From positions 106,639,272 through 106,703,271 of the forward strand of contig CM060697.1 in the NCBI GenBank assembly GCA_030686995.1: DNA of 64,000 nt. The letters run 5' to 3'. The DNA comes from Artemisia argyi. Its lineage: Eukaryota; Streptophyta; Magnoliopsida; Asterales; Asteraceae. This document shows, piece by piece, positions 34,988 to 47,622 of this stretch. The notes below the pieces were generated by a model. It made no database searches, was not told where the DNA came from, and saw only the letters and a program-made list of their open reading frames with translations. Every line of letters begins with the position of its first letter. Position 1 is the stretch's first letter. The position numbers were made by a program, and so were the translations under genes.

Positions 34988-35494
34988 AGACAAGCCTCAC
35001 TAAATTATAGAGTTAATTACATAAATCATCCTTGTGGTTAGGTCAGAGTTGCAAGTTTCGTCCGTAACTCTCAATAATTACACCATTCCTTCCTGTGTGG
35101 TTGTTCATTTTGAGTTGACCATTCTTTGACCATAACGACGTCAGTTTTGTTAGTTAAGTCCAGTCGTCATATGACAATGTTCGTCCATTTAGCCAACAAT
35201 CATTTATAACGTTAGTCCTTTATACAACAATCGCTTGCAATGTTAGTCCTTTATACTAACACCCACCGCCACCACCACTTACCACCACCACTCATCACCG
35301 CTCACCCATCACCACCACCCCACTGCCATCTACCACCCACCACCACGACCACCACTCACCGCCGCTCACCACTACCAACGCCACTTGATCATTAAAAGCA
35401 TTATACACGTTTTTATATAACAAGTGTTGGTACCCGCGCGTTGCTGCGAAATTCTTTTGTTGCTGTTAGCTACTTAACGTGAAGTTAGTTACCT
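34988..35494. other. Intergenic; TE relic with CCACCA-rich stretch and Helitron-like end
   Basis: Begins with a repeat of the type GTTAATTACATAAATCATCC and then a CACCACC-rich low-complexity stretch (35,260-35,370). Near 35,420-35,455 the minus strand reads GCAACGCGCGGGTACC followed by AACACTTGT. This resembles the GC-rich 3' end of plant Helitrons but without a clean CTRR end. No gene. Confidence 0.4.
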
Positions 35495-35855
35495 AGGACT
35501 GACTTTGCAATTGATGTATAATATGAAGGACCATTTATGTAAATTATGTGAGGATTAAATTTGTAATGAACCGTTGAGATGAAGGACAAAGTGCGTACAA
35601 ATTTTTTTAAATGTTAAAGTAACGGTCGTTAGTTAACAGCCGTTAAATAACTAACGACTGTTAGTACTGTACAAATAGGACTGAATTTGCAATTGATGTA
35701 TAATATGAAGGACCATTTATGTAAATTACTTGAGGACTAAATTTGCAATGAACCACTGAGATAAAGTACAAAGTGCGTACAATTTTTTTTTAAATGTTAA
35801 AGATAATGATCGTTAGTTAATAGCCGTTAAATAACTAACTACCGTTAATACTGTT
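35495..35855. repeat. Direct tandem duplication of about 182 bp
   Basis: The block starting AGGACTGACTTTGCAATTG (35495) repeats from 35,677 (AGGACTGAATTTGCAATTG) with a few differences. Each unit ends in an imperfect palindrome of GTTAGTTAACAGCCGTTAA type. Confidence 0.85.
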
Positions 35856-35940
35856 AAAAAAATAAATAAATAAATAAAAAATAAATTACTGTAGAAACCA
35901 TTATAGCAGCTACAGTGCTTGTTCCCATCATCCTCCCCTC

Positions 35941-35944
<4 letters not shown>

Positions 35945-36011
<67 letters not shown>
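35945..36011. repeat. (AT)n microsatellite
   Basis: About 33 AT units. Confidence 0.97.
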
Positions 36012-36015
<4 letters not shown>

Positions 36016-36912
36016 ATCAATCAATACATATCCATGAAATCTAAAAAATAGTGACGACTCAACTCGATATAACCTGTATCCACATTAGGTAGACGTCTTA
36101 TTGACTCAAAACCTTTTTAATAAAGTGGCCTTAGGTGACTATAACTCTATACAAAAACGCAAGGAGTTAACGTTAGCTTCACCGTGGAAGAGAAAGTGAA
36201 AACTCGAGTGGAAACATGCTCAATTTTGAACTTGTTACTCATGCTCAGGTTGGCTTGAGTTAACTTTCATCTCAAACAAACAAAATCAGTGAGTTTAGCT
36301 AAATCAAGTTAAATAGACTAGAGATTAAACCAATACAAAACACCAAAAATATATGTTTAGTGCAGATAAGAATTTGTTAGAACATTTGAAAATTAGCATC
36401 AAACCATTTCATATGACACCTCTAAGGTACTCCTTCGTCGAACTATCAAAAGTTCAAATCATATCTTAGACCAAGATACGAATTTTAAGAAAAGGTGCAA
36501 GTTTATAGTTCAAAAAAATTATAATAATTAACAAATAACTTTAAAGGTCAACCTTTACATGTCTTTAACATGTTTTAAAGTAAACTATCTACTCATTAAA
36601 GGTAAGCGCTTTTAGTTATCTTAGTTAGGGAGAAAATTTACAATGCTAAGGAAATAAAAAGAAAGCTACTCGTATAACATTTGACTTTATAATAGTATTA
36701 AATTAAAGAGTATAAAGCATATATACATACAATCTTTGCACTTTTTGTTTTAAGGTCATATATGTTATGAGGGTCGGCATAACATTGGCATGGAGGGTAA
36801 GATGTCCCCATAGTGCTAGGAGCCATGTCGGCATCGACATGAAGAGCTTGGTTTTGAAGTTTCAATCTTCTTATTTTTCCTTTTTAAAGTCTATGTGAAA
36901 AGTATATTTCAG

Positions 36913-36960
<48 letters not shown>

Positions 36961-37837
36961 GACAAATGATAATGATAAACTATCACGGATATAAATGGAG
37001 AAAAGAAAATTGACGTGATATTTTTTATTTGAGGCAATGTATTATATATAAATAAATAGACTAGCAAGAAGCTAGAATTACAACGATGCTACGCATTACC
37101 GACCAACTTGATTCTACACTTGTAACCCCGTGACCCTAAAACCTAAAGTTACGTATGAAACAAAGACGTTAGAAAGTGAAATCTAACACATTAAGGTATA
37201 ATAGAGTTAGGATCAAATAATAAGTAAAATTAAAATGAGAAAGATAAGAAGAAACCTGAGCACTTTAGTCATATATTTCAGATGCACATATAAAAATAGA
37301 TGCGTCTCCTTTTAATTTCTCCTCCTCATTTGAAATACGTGGACAAAATATTTTATCATTCATGATATGATTTACAAACCGACCATGACCTCCATGACAT
37401 TGAGACTTGATGATCACCCGGTACAGAAACTGACATAACATTGATGCCACAGTTTAAATGTATTAAGCAACCATAGTATATACTCCGTATATCACTATAT
37501 TTGACTTTATTAATTGATGCAAGAGTTTAAATGTATTAGGCACCCATAGTATAGCACTATATTTGACTTTATTTGTTTTAAATAGAAGAACACAACACAC
37601 AGACTCTTGCGGCTTAAGTATAATGTAAAAAATATATGTGGCTAGAAAAGCCTCCGCATATCATACACGTTATATACCCTACGAATCCCTTTATTTTAAA
37701 AACATAGAAAAAAACTATACTATATAGTATTCAAAAACCTCGTCAGATCCAACCCCTTAAAAAAAGTCCATTCATTTTAACCGCTTTTATATAGAAAAAA
37801 ACTTAACCGCTAAGTTACCTTATATATTTGTTACACC
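36012..37837. other. Intergenic upstream of the F-box gene; no gene
   Basis: AT-rich, with an A46 homopolymer at 36,912-36,958 and a short direct repeat of a TTAAATGTATTA...ATATTTGACTTTATT block (about 37,450-37,575). No conserved frame. Confidence 0.55.
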
Positions 37838-37845
37838 TATAAATA
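37838..37845 (+). promoter_or_regulatory. TATA box of the F-box gene
   Basis: TATAAATA 88 bp before the first ATG (118 bp before the second), in an AT-rich upstream region, at a usual distance for a plant core promoter. Confidence 0.55.
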
Positions 37846-37925
37846 AACAACATTCTCGTACCAACAACACAACATCACACACTGACACACACATTTATAC
37901 ATACGAAAACAACATCTTTTAAAGT

Positions 37926-38760
37926 ATGAGAACTGGTTGTTGTCGGTTACTAAAAATGGAAAGTGATGAAAGTAGCTGTTGCTGTGGTGTTGTTGATGAT
38001 TTTTTTGGGTCGTTACCAGAAGGGTTTGTAGCAAAGGCTTTGTCTATGACAAGCCCACAAGATGCATGTCGGTTGAGTTTGGTGTGTTCGGTTTTTAGGT
38101 CGGCTGCTGAGTGGGATGCTGTCTGGGAAGCTTTTTTGCCTGCTGATTGGCACAAGATTGTTGCTGCTGATGATCATGATGAGAGTTTGAGGTTTGCTAC
38201 TAAGAAAGAAATGTTTTTGAGGTTGTGTGATCGTCCACTTATCATTGATGGTGGTAACAAGGTTAGCAATGTTTTTTGCTTTTATTGTTTCTTTAAGGTT
38301 CAGCTAGTACTGCCTGTGCCCATAAGAAATCGCGGAGCCACCGGGTGCATTTTAGATGCATTTAAAAAAAACTGAAAAACTGAAGGTTTTTTTTCAAAAA
38401 TTAATAGTTTAACACTACATCGAAAAAATCCACATGTGTCCCTGGCACCAGCGGGAACCCCCTCGTTCCAAAAAATTTGTGCACCCGATCATATTTGGTT
38501 CTGGTTCCGTCCCATTTCATATTCATGTTACCATTTAGTTTGTTCCATAATAAGTGTCCACCAGACCACCACTTGAATTTAATTAAACAAAACGGTTTTC
38601 AAAAGTTATACTGTAATATTTTTTCTAAACTCAAACACTAACGTTAGTAACAGTGAGTGTTCCGGGACAACCATGGATTTTTGCGTCTTAATGCTAATTC
38701 TCTTAAAAAAATCTTAAATTTTCAGAAATGAAAATGGTCCAAAAAAAAAAATGTGTTTAT

Positions 38761-38791
<31 letters not shown>

Positions 38792-39927
38792 GGGTGTGTG
38801 TGTGTAAACGTACATGGTTGTTTTTTGTTCAGGTTCCGTCACTGAATAGTACAGTAACAAACTAAAAAACGTGACTTTGTAAAAAGTTTGTTGCTTTTTA
38901 ATGCCTATTTGCAGTTAGTTAAATACATTTTGGTAACAACAATACCCAACCTGCTATGGGGTATGGTAATTACATGCATTCTGGCAATTGAATTAAATCG
39001 GTGATAATGCGCTAATTGAAAGTTAGTTGAATTTGGTATGATAAATGTTTTTTCACCCTTGTATGTGCTGCATTACACTTCAAGAAAAATATGAAAGAAT
39101 GTTTCAGTTTGGTGTGGTTATTTTACTACGTTTTGGTACATTGAAATTGATCTTTTAAAGTTCCATGCTTGACCTTCCTGACGAAACTGGCATTGTTGAT
39201 ACTGTTTACAGAGCTTTTCGCTGGATAAACGAACTGGCAAGAAATGCTACATGTTGGCTGCAAGGGACTTACAAATCGTTTGGGGCGATACTCCAAGATA
39301 CTGGAGATGGATTTCACTACCAGAATCACGGTAATTTTCAAGCTCTAAACTGTGATCATAATTTTGTGAGTGTCAACGGATGAGTAAGTTTAGCATTTTT
39401 GTGATCTTAATTACAGCTTCACGGAAGTAGCGGAGCTTATAAGTGTGTGCTGGTTTGAAGTCCATGGCCGAATCAAAACTTCAATGCTATCACCAAACAC
39501 CCTTTACACAGCATTCATCGTCTTCAAATCCACCGCAGAAACATACGGCTTCGAGTACCAACCAGCTGAGGTTTCAATTGGGATAAGCGGGCTTGAAAGC
39601 CAGACAAAAACTGTGTTCCTTGAGCCCGAAGGTGAGACAAGAAGGGTCCGTCCCGTTGTGCCAAGACGGCGAATGGGAATGTTTAATAGAGGCCGTGTTG
39701 CCAACCCGAACCCCAGTGTGCCCATCAACCCGAGTACTAATGGGAATGGGCCAAAACAAAGGGAAGACGGGTGGATGGAGATCGAGCTTGGCGAGTATTT
39801 TATCAAAGAAGGCGTAGAAGGTGAATTGGAAATGAGTATGACAGAAGTCAAAGGAGGAAATTGGAAGGGTGGACTTGTCATTCAAGGCATTGAAATTAGG
39901 CCCAAGCCTACTACTTTTAAGAGTTAA
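37926..39927 (+). CDS. F-box protein, PP2-B (phloem protein 2-B) type
   Basis: Three exons: 37926-38261, 39212-39330 and 39417-39927, introns GT-AG. It is 321 residues from the first ATG, or 311 from the ATG at 37956, which puts the F-box nearer the usual N-terminal position. The F-box covers [20 protein letters not shown]...[14 protein letters not shown], ending in the DW...I segment typical of PP2-B proteins. Exon 2 encodes the family block [20 protein letters not shown], then [12 protein letters not shown] and LPESRF. Exon 3 is the Nictaba-like PP2 domain ([14 protein letters not shown], then [10 protein letters not shown], and [16 protein letters not shown] [13 protein letters not shown]). 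Such proteins pair with SKP1 in SCF ubiquitin ligases, and some bind N-glycans. Intron 1 contains a hAT-derived insertion. An in-frame Ala/Arg/Pro-rich insert (about [18 protein letters not shown]) lies within the PP2 domain. Confidence 0.9.
38321..38511. mobile_element. hAT-derived MITE remnant in F-box intron 1
   Basis: The right end (TTTGTGCACCCGATCATATTTGG...GGTTCCGTCCC) matches the right end of the hAT at 49110-50078. The left end (GCGGAGCCACCGGGTGCA) resembles that element's left end. The outermost TIR bases and the target duplication are eroded. Confidence 0.5.
38764..38791. repeat. Poly(T) tract in F-box intron 1
   Basis: About 28 T followed by a short GGGTGTGTGTGTG run. Confidence 0.9.
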
Positions 39928-40143
39928 ATGCTACCTTTTTATCTTTGTGTCAACCATTACATGTTTTCTTGAGTTCCTTTATGAATTTAGAGTTTTATTG
40001 CATCATTGACGACAATTGTGTAAAATATGGTCAGAGTATATGAAAAGCTGTTTCTCAAACTTTGTGTTGTCCATTCTTGTTTCTGAGAAAAAAAGTGTTA
40101 TGTTAAACTAAAAATAGATCCATGTCCTTGGTGGATGTATTGT

Positions 40144-40390
40144 GTGGCGTCACATTAACTTTTGGTGAATCGTATCTTATTGCTCTAGTTTTCTGTGTGA
40201 TGGCGTCAAATGAACATAGGTGAATCGTATCTGATATTGCTCTAGTTTTCTGTGCAGTGGCGTCACATGAGCTTTGGTAATTGTGGCGTCAGATGAACTA
40301 TGGTGAACTGCACCTGATGTTGTACTAGTTGTCTAGATGATGAGCATGAACTGCACCTGATGTTGTACTAGTTGTCTAGATGATGAGCAG
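40144..40390. repeat. Two families of short tandem repeats downstream of the F-box gene
   Basis: Two 57-bp units starting TGGCGTCA with a GGTGAATCGTATCT...GCTCTAGTTTTCTGTG core (40,144 and 40,201), followed by shortened units at 40,258 and 40,283. Then two 43-bp copies of TGAACTGCACCTGATGTTG...GATGATGAGCA (40304-40346 and 40347-40389). They begin about 220 bp after the stop codon. Confidence 0.85.
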
Positions 40391-42189
40391 ACAAGTCACA
40401 AGTGTCGACGGTTATTGTGATTATATAATAACAGATGCTGATACTCAAGCGTGCCATGAGATTTTAAGACAACAGTATTTCAATAGCTAAGCTAAGTGCT
40501 TTTTTTAATAAGATGGCTGCTGCATGATATCATATAAGACTTATTTAATAGGAAGCACAAATTACGGATCATATCAGATTCATATCAGGGAACAAAAAGT
40601 AAAGTCCTATTAGCCTCTTTATCGTATGATATTTAAGATGCCACATAATTTTTATAGGCAAATAACTATCTCATACATGTCGTTAGACAATAAGTCACAA
40701 CTTTTTGGTTAGGGAGCGTTCTCACTTAACAAGAGGTACTACGGGACTACAAGCCCTTACGAATAAAATGCCACAATTTGTTATAGTATATGTACATGAA
40801 TGTTGAATGCCGTATCAAGCCAAATTTATGCTTTAGGTGTTTAGTTATGCAAATTCCAAGGGAGAAAATGCCAAAGGAATGGATATAAGATAGGCCAAAA
40901 TTGTGCTCTCTTCCAAACTTTAAAATTTATCTCAGAGACTACTACTTTGCTGAGTATAACGAAAGACAAAGACTGGGAAGAAAAATACGCTTGGTTTGTA
41001 TGCATATGATCCACGGAAAGAGACGAAAATTGTGAAAATTGTGAAGCGGACACACACAAAGGGGCATTTCAGTCACTTTGGCCAGGGGTAAAAAGTGAGC
41101 CGAAAGTTCCCCACAAGAACTGCGCCTGCATTTTTGAAGTTATAGGTCTCTTTGGACAAACCACATGGATCTTAGTCCACATTTTATATTAGTTGGTTTT
41201 TATAACGAGACAATTCCCGTTACAAAAACGCATTTCTGTTTGGAAATTTGAACATTTATAGGATGAACTAGAATGGGTATGCACCTCTAGAATAAGAACT
41301 TGCAAAAGACTAAAAATGTGTCCACATATATTTCCATTAACAATCTGGATAGTGTCTTTATTCCCAGAGAATAAGTATACAAGCGAGTAATCGGCAAAAG
41401 GTGGCACGGGTCCTTCAGTTTGATGCAAACGAAAAATGGTGTGGCAAGGAAGCACAAAGAACACTTGACAAAAAAAAGACTGGTCTTGTGTCACAGTGTC
41501 TTGGATATCTTTCCATTACTTGAGCTGTGGTTATTTGGATGGTTTTATTATTAATCAACAATACCTCCAGATTTTACCAACTTCAGTATCCTCTTCTCGC
41601 CCTTCACACCGCCCATTGTAGTTGTAAGAATGGCGTTGAAGGGTGGTGATGAAATATCTTGGAAATATCTCGTGAATGACAAATTGTGCCAAGTGAGCCT
41701 CAAAGTACATGTAGAATATATGGATATGCTCGTAATGACATAGTTTAAAGTAGACAGCCAAACACAAAATAGACACAAATCTTGTTTTACTGCAATAAGT
41801 AAAAAACCACAAGCATACATTGGCTAGAATTACATGTTAACTTTTTATAAATAAGAGTTTTGGGTCTAACTGGGTCAATTACGCAAATAGTATTAACGTG
41901 GAAGGTTTATGTAACTTTTACCAAACCAATACACTTATACACAGCAACGATTAATGTAAAAACTGCTGACATGCAATTTACTCTTCTTTAATCGTGAACC
42001 AGCTTTTTGGTTCAAGTAATAGTGCGTGTTCTAATATCTTACATTCCCATTTCCAATTAGTTTGTTCAATAACCCATATGTTACAAATCCCATGTCCAAG
42101 ACAGCAATCCTTAAACGAGATTTTACATGTACATGATTTTAACATACCTACATATTCCTCGTATATTAGTAGTACACAACAGCTAACTC
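40391..42189. other. Intergenic / 3' region between the convergent F-box and CHR4-like genes
   Basis: No gene supported. Minus-strand frames at 41,189-41,494 and 41,551-41,820 show no recognised domain. They may be chance frames or 3' UTR of the minus-strand gene. See the finding on a possible extra splice at 42,190. Confidence 0.5.
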
Positions 42190-45100
42190 TTACCTATGAT
42201 CATCTGATCTAGTATCCTCGGAAGATGCATCACTGTCAATGACAATAACTTCATTAGGTTTACTAATAGGATGTGTTGCAACTGCAACGGGATACATCGC
42301 AGGGTCTGGAGAATGAGTTGCAACAGATGGCTGAAACTCAGGTACAATTGAACCCATGGTTCTATCAGAGCCAGAAAAGGTTTTATTAATCCACTGCATC
42401 AATCCCGAAGACATGGCAGCCTGTTCAACAGGTCTTGGAGGGGTGCTAACTGCTTCCCGAAGCCAATGAGGTAAGTGACCAGTCCTTGTGGGACCGTTCA
42501 CCATCAACGGGTTAAAGGTTGACCTTCCTCTATATCTAAGGGAAACTTGGGGTTCTTCAACAAGATTATTCAGGTTGTATATGTTAGTGGGTCGAGGTCG
42601 TTTTGGGTGAAACGACGGTTTAGTACTTAAGAGTTTTGACTGTTCTTCCTCCCACTGCTTGGCTAACTCCCTTGACGACCTCCATGATGTGAAATGCAAC
42701 CGGGGATCCCTTAAAATCGAGTCCCAATTGCCCATTCCGTGTCTTCTTACACCAATCCAAAGAAAGTCAAGTTCCTCCTCTGACCACGTATTTGGAGGGT
42801 CAAAATTGTCTGAAAAAGTACTACTGTTATTACCGCTTAATGCCCTTGCTCTACTTATTATGTTGTCAAGCATCATTTTGTGCCTCATTAAAGACGCTGA
42901 GTCTGACGGGTATTGCGCCCCCATCATGTCTTGAACCGCGTCTGGAGTTTTGGTGTCAAAGTTGGGCCAATGAGATAAACCGTCAGAGGGTGTAGCACTT
43001 ATTGAGCTGCGGAATTGCAGATGTTTCCTGTTTGATGATGTCAGCATCGATGGTGTATCTTCAGGGTGCATGATAGATGCTTCTTGCAAGGGGCGTCTTA
43101 ATGGGAACATGTCGTTTGCTTTGTCTTCTGGAAAAAGCTGCAAGAAATCATAAGCATATATGATAACCTTTGCTCATTTTACACAAGAGAGTTAGAGGAA
43201 GCAATTTCGTCCATTTTCAAATGCGTCAACATGAGTCATACTTTGTCACTAATCAATAAAGTAGGTAAAGTTTATCTTAATACACTTAAAATGGAAACGC
43301 GTTGAACATGTCAAAAGGCACCCAAAGTGTTTTCAGCATAAAACTCCTAATTTATTTTAATTCAAAAATTAGATTATCATGGTAATGATAAGGATTATTT
43401 TTAATATGTTGAAGATTAAGTATTTATAAAGTTAGCTAAAGGCAATAAAAAACTATTCGTAAATGACCCGCTAACTAATAATATTCTAAACATTTGGACA
43501 AAAATGTTGAGGTCAACCCAACCCCACACCCATTTTGCCACATCTAGTAAGCTGAGCAATCGGGTAGTCATTTTCAAAATCTACGTACCTGAAGAAAGTT
43601 CGTTTTTGATGTTTGACTTTGACTTATTGACTCTGAAGTGAGGTCAGCTCCCCACATGTGGCTGCTAGTAGAGTGTCTTGCAGAAACAGTGTCCACCTGA
43701 GATAAAGAGGTCTCTCCAATTCTCTCATCAAGCAAATCATGTACCTTTCCGCGAGATGGAAAATCATGCAATACTCCTGAATGACTTCCGCTGGTAGAGT
43801 CGGCTGAATCTCTATTAGTTTCTGATGTGTTTTTGTCGGGTTGCACATTGGTGCTAGATTCCAGTGTTATGTCGCAGTCCACCAAGCCACTTGATTCTGT
43901 CAAGCCACAAAGAGAAACGAGTGAGAAAACAATGCTGCTTATATAGCACAAAAGTAAATCAACCATCTCACATTGTCTCAGAAATTACTAAGAAAGGAAA
44001 TGTAAAACAAGGAATGCTTTAGCTATATAGTGATGACGATTACGTATAATAAAACAAATTCTACACAGATATCTTTTTGCAAGTCTTATCTAATAAGAGG
44101 TGCAAAAGATGTGTGGGTGGGGTAATGAGTCAGAATTGGCCGGGTTATAATGGACCATTTTTATATGGGTCAAAAAGGGGTGGGTTGGCTTGACCCACAT
44201 TAGCTCAAATTAACCAATTCACCAGTAAACGGATGAGATTGGATGTCTAGTAGAATCTAACATTCTCATCTATCAATTTGCAGTCCAAAAGATTTCGTGC
44301 AGTTAACATCTTTTTCAAAATGAAATTATTTAGATTCATAACATGTTTTTTTTACAAGTATAGTTTAAGCAAAAACTAACCAGGTGGAGGCTTTGATAAA
44401 TCAAACGATTCTAGTGAGTGTCTATCCCCTTTCCTGTCAGTGGCATCTTTAGCATTTTCTAGACCATCACTTGATATTATCCGTGAATCATCTTCTGCAG
44501 ACACAAGATACTGTGATTCTCCCAACTTATATTTGACATACGATATTGTGTCAGTTGGTGAATTTCCTGAATTAGTATAAAAAAAATCCATAAAATCCTC
44601 TACATGGAGGTAGCAAGATCGGCGGATTGGGTAATGGTTAGATTTGAAACAGGTGATTTTGTAGTACGGGTAACAATAGGAGGTTGCATGCATAAAAATT
44701 AGACTTTGGACGACTTTCAACTCATTACCCATCTGTTAGCTTTTCTTTTTTTTCTTTTTTTTTTTTTTTTTAACCCATTTGAGATAAAAACACAACCCAA
44801 ATCGACCCATTCATAATGAAATGGGTTGAAATCTCCACCTCCACTCTGCACCATCAGCATACAAAAACACAGTATACTGAAAATTCTTACCTAATGCTGG
44901 CTCAGTTATCTGTGGCGTGTCTTTCAAATTGCAGCTTTCTGTGGCTAATACTGCACCACTTACTCTCTCACTGCCAAAGTCAACAAAAAGGGAAAAATGA
45001 GACCACCAATGTGACAGAAGCAATCTCTAAAAATAATAAAATCCGGGCTAACATATACATACATCTCCATTTTAGAAGCAGACAGCGAATCAACATCACG

Positions 45101-46733
45101 AAGATCAGCATCTTCACTTGTCTTCTGTCATGATAAAATGAATACAATTTAGTTAAATAAAACCAGAGCTTCAACAAGTTGAGTACATGCATTAATGCAA
45201 ACGACTCACATATTACAGTGACTCTTTGTTTAGTCCTTCTGACCTAAAAGATGCTTGACTTGGCACATAATGTTATAGATATGTTTGACCACTGATTAAA
45301 ATTCTAAGGAGAAATGATTAGCGTGCCGAAAGATATGCTCATACATCATGGCATGAATCTATTGGCTTTATTAGGAAATGAGCTCTTTATTAGCACCAAT
45401 GAACTAATGCCATGCATGCATGCATATCTTTAGGCATGCAATCAATATTTTTTAATGGCCTTAACAAGGACTATATGAGTACAACTTGTGGATTACATAG
45501 CATGCAATCAGGGAATTATGACTACACTTGTCTGGCTGCATCACTATTTTTCTTTATAGATATGATATCATCTCTAGTTTACTTCCAACAATATTTAAAG
45601 ACATCAACAACATTTATTACCGTAAAGCTAGAAAAGGAAAAAGTAACAAAGAAACACAAACTAAGTGCATTCCAAGTTAAGGTAAAAGTGAGTGCACCTT
45701 TTCTTGACTTGCAGTGCCATATCCAGGATTGGGATCATTTTCTGTTAAATCTGTTGAAAGATCTAGAGGACCAGCATTATTCACTGCGACATTACTTTCT
45801 TTGACCGCAAGTAAATCATTATTCCTCACATCAGGTAACTTTTCTTGCATATCAGATCCCCCATCCACAGATTTTTTGGGTCTTGATCTGCGACTGAATG
45901 TTATTAACGGGAATCCTGGTTTATTATTGACTTTTATTGTGTCTTCACATGAGCTTCCGACAGCTTCTAATGTAGACATGGTGTCTTGTTGTTTGTCACA
46001 ACTAGAACATAGATTTTTTCCATCAATATGCTTCAGTGGACAAATAAAACCACATTAATGAAGGTGATTTATGATATCATTAAGAAGACGTGATAATCTC
46101 AGCTCTCAACTATATTCACAACCTTATAAAAATAAAACTTACTTCATTTGAAGGAAGCAGGCCTCGAACATCGTCATATAAACAATGGCAGTGTTCACAC
46201 TGCACTACATTGTTGTCACCATTATATACAGCACACTGATTCAGGACCTGCAGACATGTTTAACAATCCGTTAAGAAAGAACTTTGACACTTAAGTAGAG
46301 ATGGCAATTTTGACCCATTTACCCGTAGATTGGCTGGTTATTTTTTATCTATAATGGGTCACATTGGTTAACCTAAAGGAGTCGAGTATAACGAAAATAG
46401 GTTAAACATCTACGTCGCTTCATTAAAAAGGTTATTTAATTTGAATGTTATAATTATAGTAATCATTACAAGGTAACCATATTCACTTAGCGAGTTAGCG
46501 TTTTTATTCTACAAATCGACATTCATGAAGTAATGAATCAGTAACAATATGGAAATTACCTCGGGATCTTTTCTCTCAGATTCATGTGTTGACTCTTTTT
46601 CTTCTTCCTTGGCTGGCGTTTTCAATACCTCTGAAGTTTGGCATCCAGAAGGGCACTCATTTTCAAAACCTAAACCAGGTGTCGACGAGAGCCGCTTCCT
46701 CTTGTATGTTAACACAACTTTACTACCAATCAT
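42190..46733 (-). CDS. CHR4/PICKLE-RELATED-like nuclear protein with SANT domain, no helicase
   Basis: Eight exons on the minus strand: 46733-46560, 46247-46143, 46030-45698, 45124-45063, 44970-44891, 44566-44381, 43896-43589 and 43137-42190 (2,196 nt, 731 residues). Splice borders are GT-AG and phases match throughout. The N-terminus has YKRKR and a cysteine cluster (CEHCHC...CSSC, about residues 72-105) that could be a degenerate PHD-like finger. The middle is Ser/Asp-rich and disordered. Exon 8 has a SANT/Myb-like segment from residue about 534 ([17 protein letters not shown]...[12 protein letters not shown]), then LPHWLREAV (about 638) and an acidic end [12 protein letters not shown] that looks like a SUMO-interacting motif. 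The SANT region and LPHWLREAV match what I know of the C-terminus of CHROMATIN REMODELING 4. Chromodomains and the SNF2 ATPase are absent. Probably nuclear. Function uncertain. Confidence 0.75.
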
Positions 46734-47587
46734 CGAAGCTTTCGGAGTTGATATTTTACAATGCTATTGAGATGATCACGCTAAAAATGATACTCATGAA
46801 ACATACATCCAATGAACTCACAATTGCTTCAGGCCATAACTACAAGAAAGATGTTCCTATCAAATGGAAAAAGAAACCTTAAGCAATCTGATACAACTGC
46901 AGTAAATTTCATCTAAAGTTAACATGAGATGAAATTTAGATGGATTTGAGTAAGCAACAGGTTTGTTGTTTCATGGTCTTCTTACAAAATCTTAATTTAG
47001 ATTCATGGGTATGAGTTACAAATTTATTTAACAAGATTTATTAAAACCTACATCCACAGCATATGAGAAAACGAAATTCATAAGCATTTCATGTACTACT
47101 AATTTGTCTAATATGTCACTTTCTTCAGAATATTCACTTGCCCATTTGATAACATAAAGATATACGCTATTCACTATCCTTCTACTTAAGGTTTCACATA
47201 GCTCATACATCTTCCCTGTTAACCACCCTACGATTCCCCTATTCTATCCCTACTCTCTTAGACTAGCTTCTTCGAGTTCCACACTTGCTGGTTTGTCACC
47301 ATCTCCAAGCACAAATATGGCGCATGAGTAATAGATAGCATCAATCATTTATATTCATTAAACCTTGTTTGCTATGTCCTATGCCACAATCCACCCGAAA
47401 CTACTAGTTACAAGCAAATTATCTAAATAAAAAGCTTGCAAAGATAGGCATATATGCAACTTACAAAACTTCTTTCAGAAACTCAAAATCATTTGTTTGG
47501 AAATAACAACTAAAATCTCCTAAACAACACAACAAAAACAAGAACCAAACATTACACTCAAAAGGTCTAACCCAAAAAAAAAAAAAG

Positions 47588-47622
<35 letters not shown>

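Noticed and set aside
41189..41820. Minus-strand frames of 85-101 codons after the CHR4-like gene
   Set aside because: No motif recognised, and the frames overlap one another in different phases. Possible UTR, not supported as coding.
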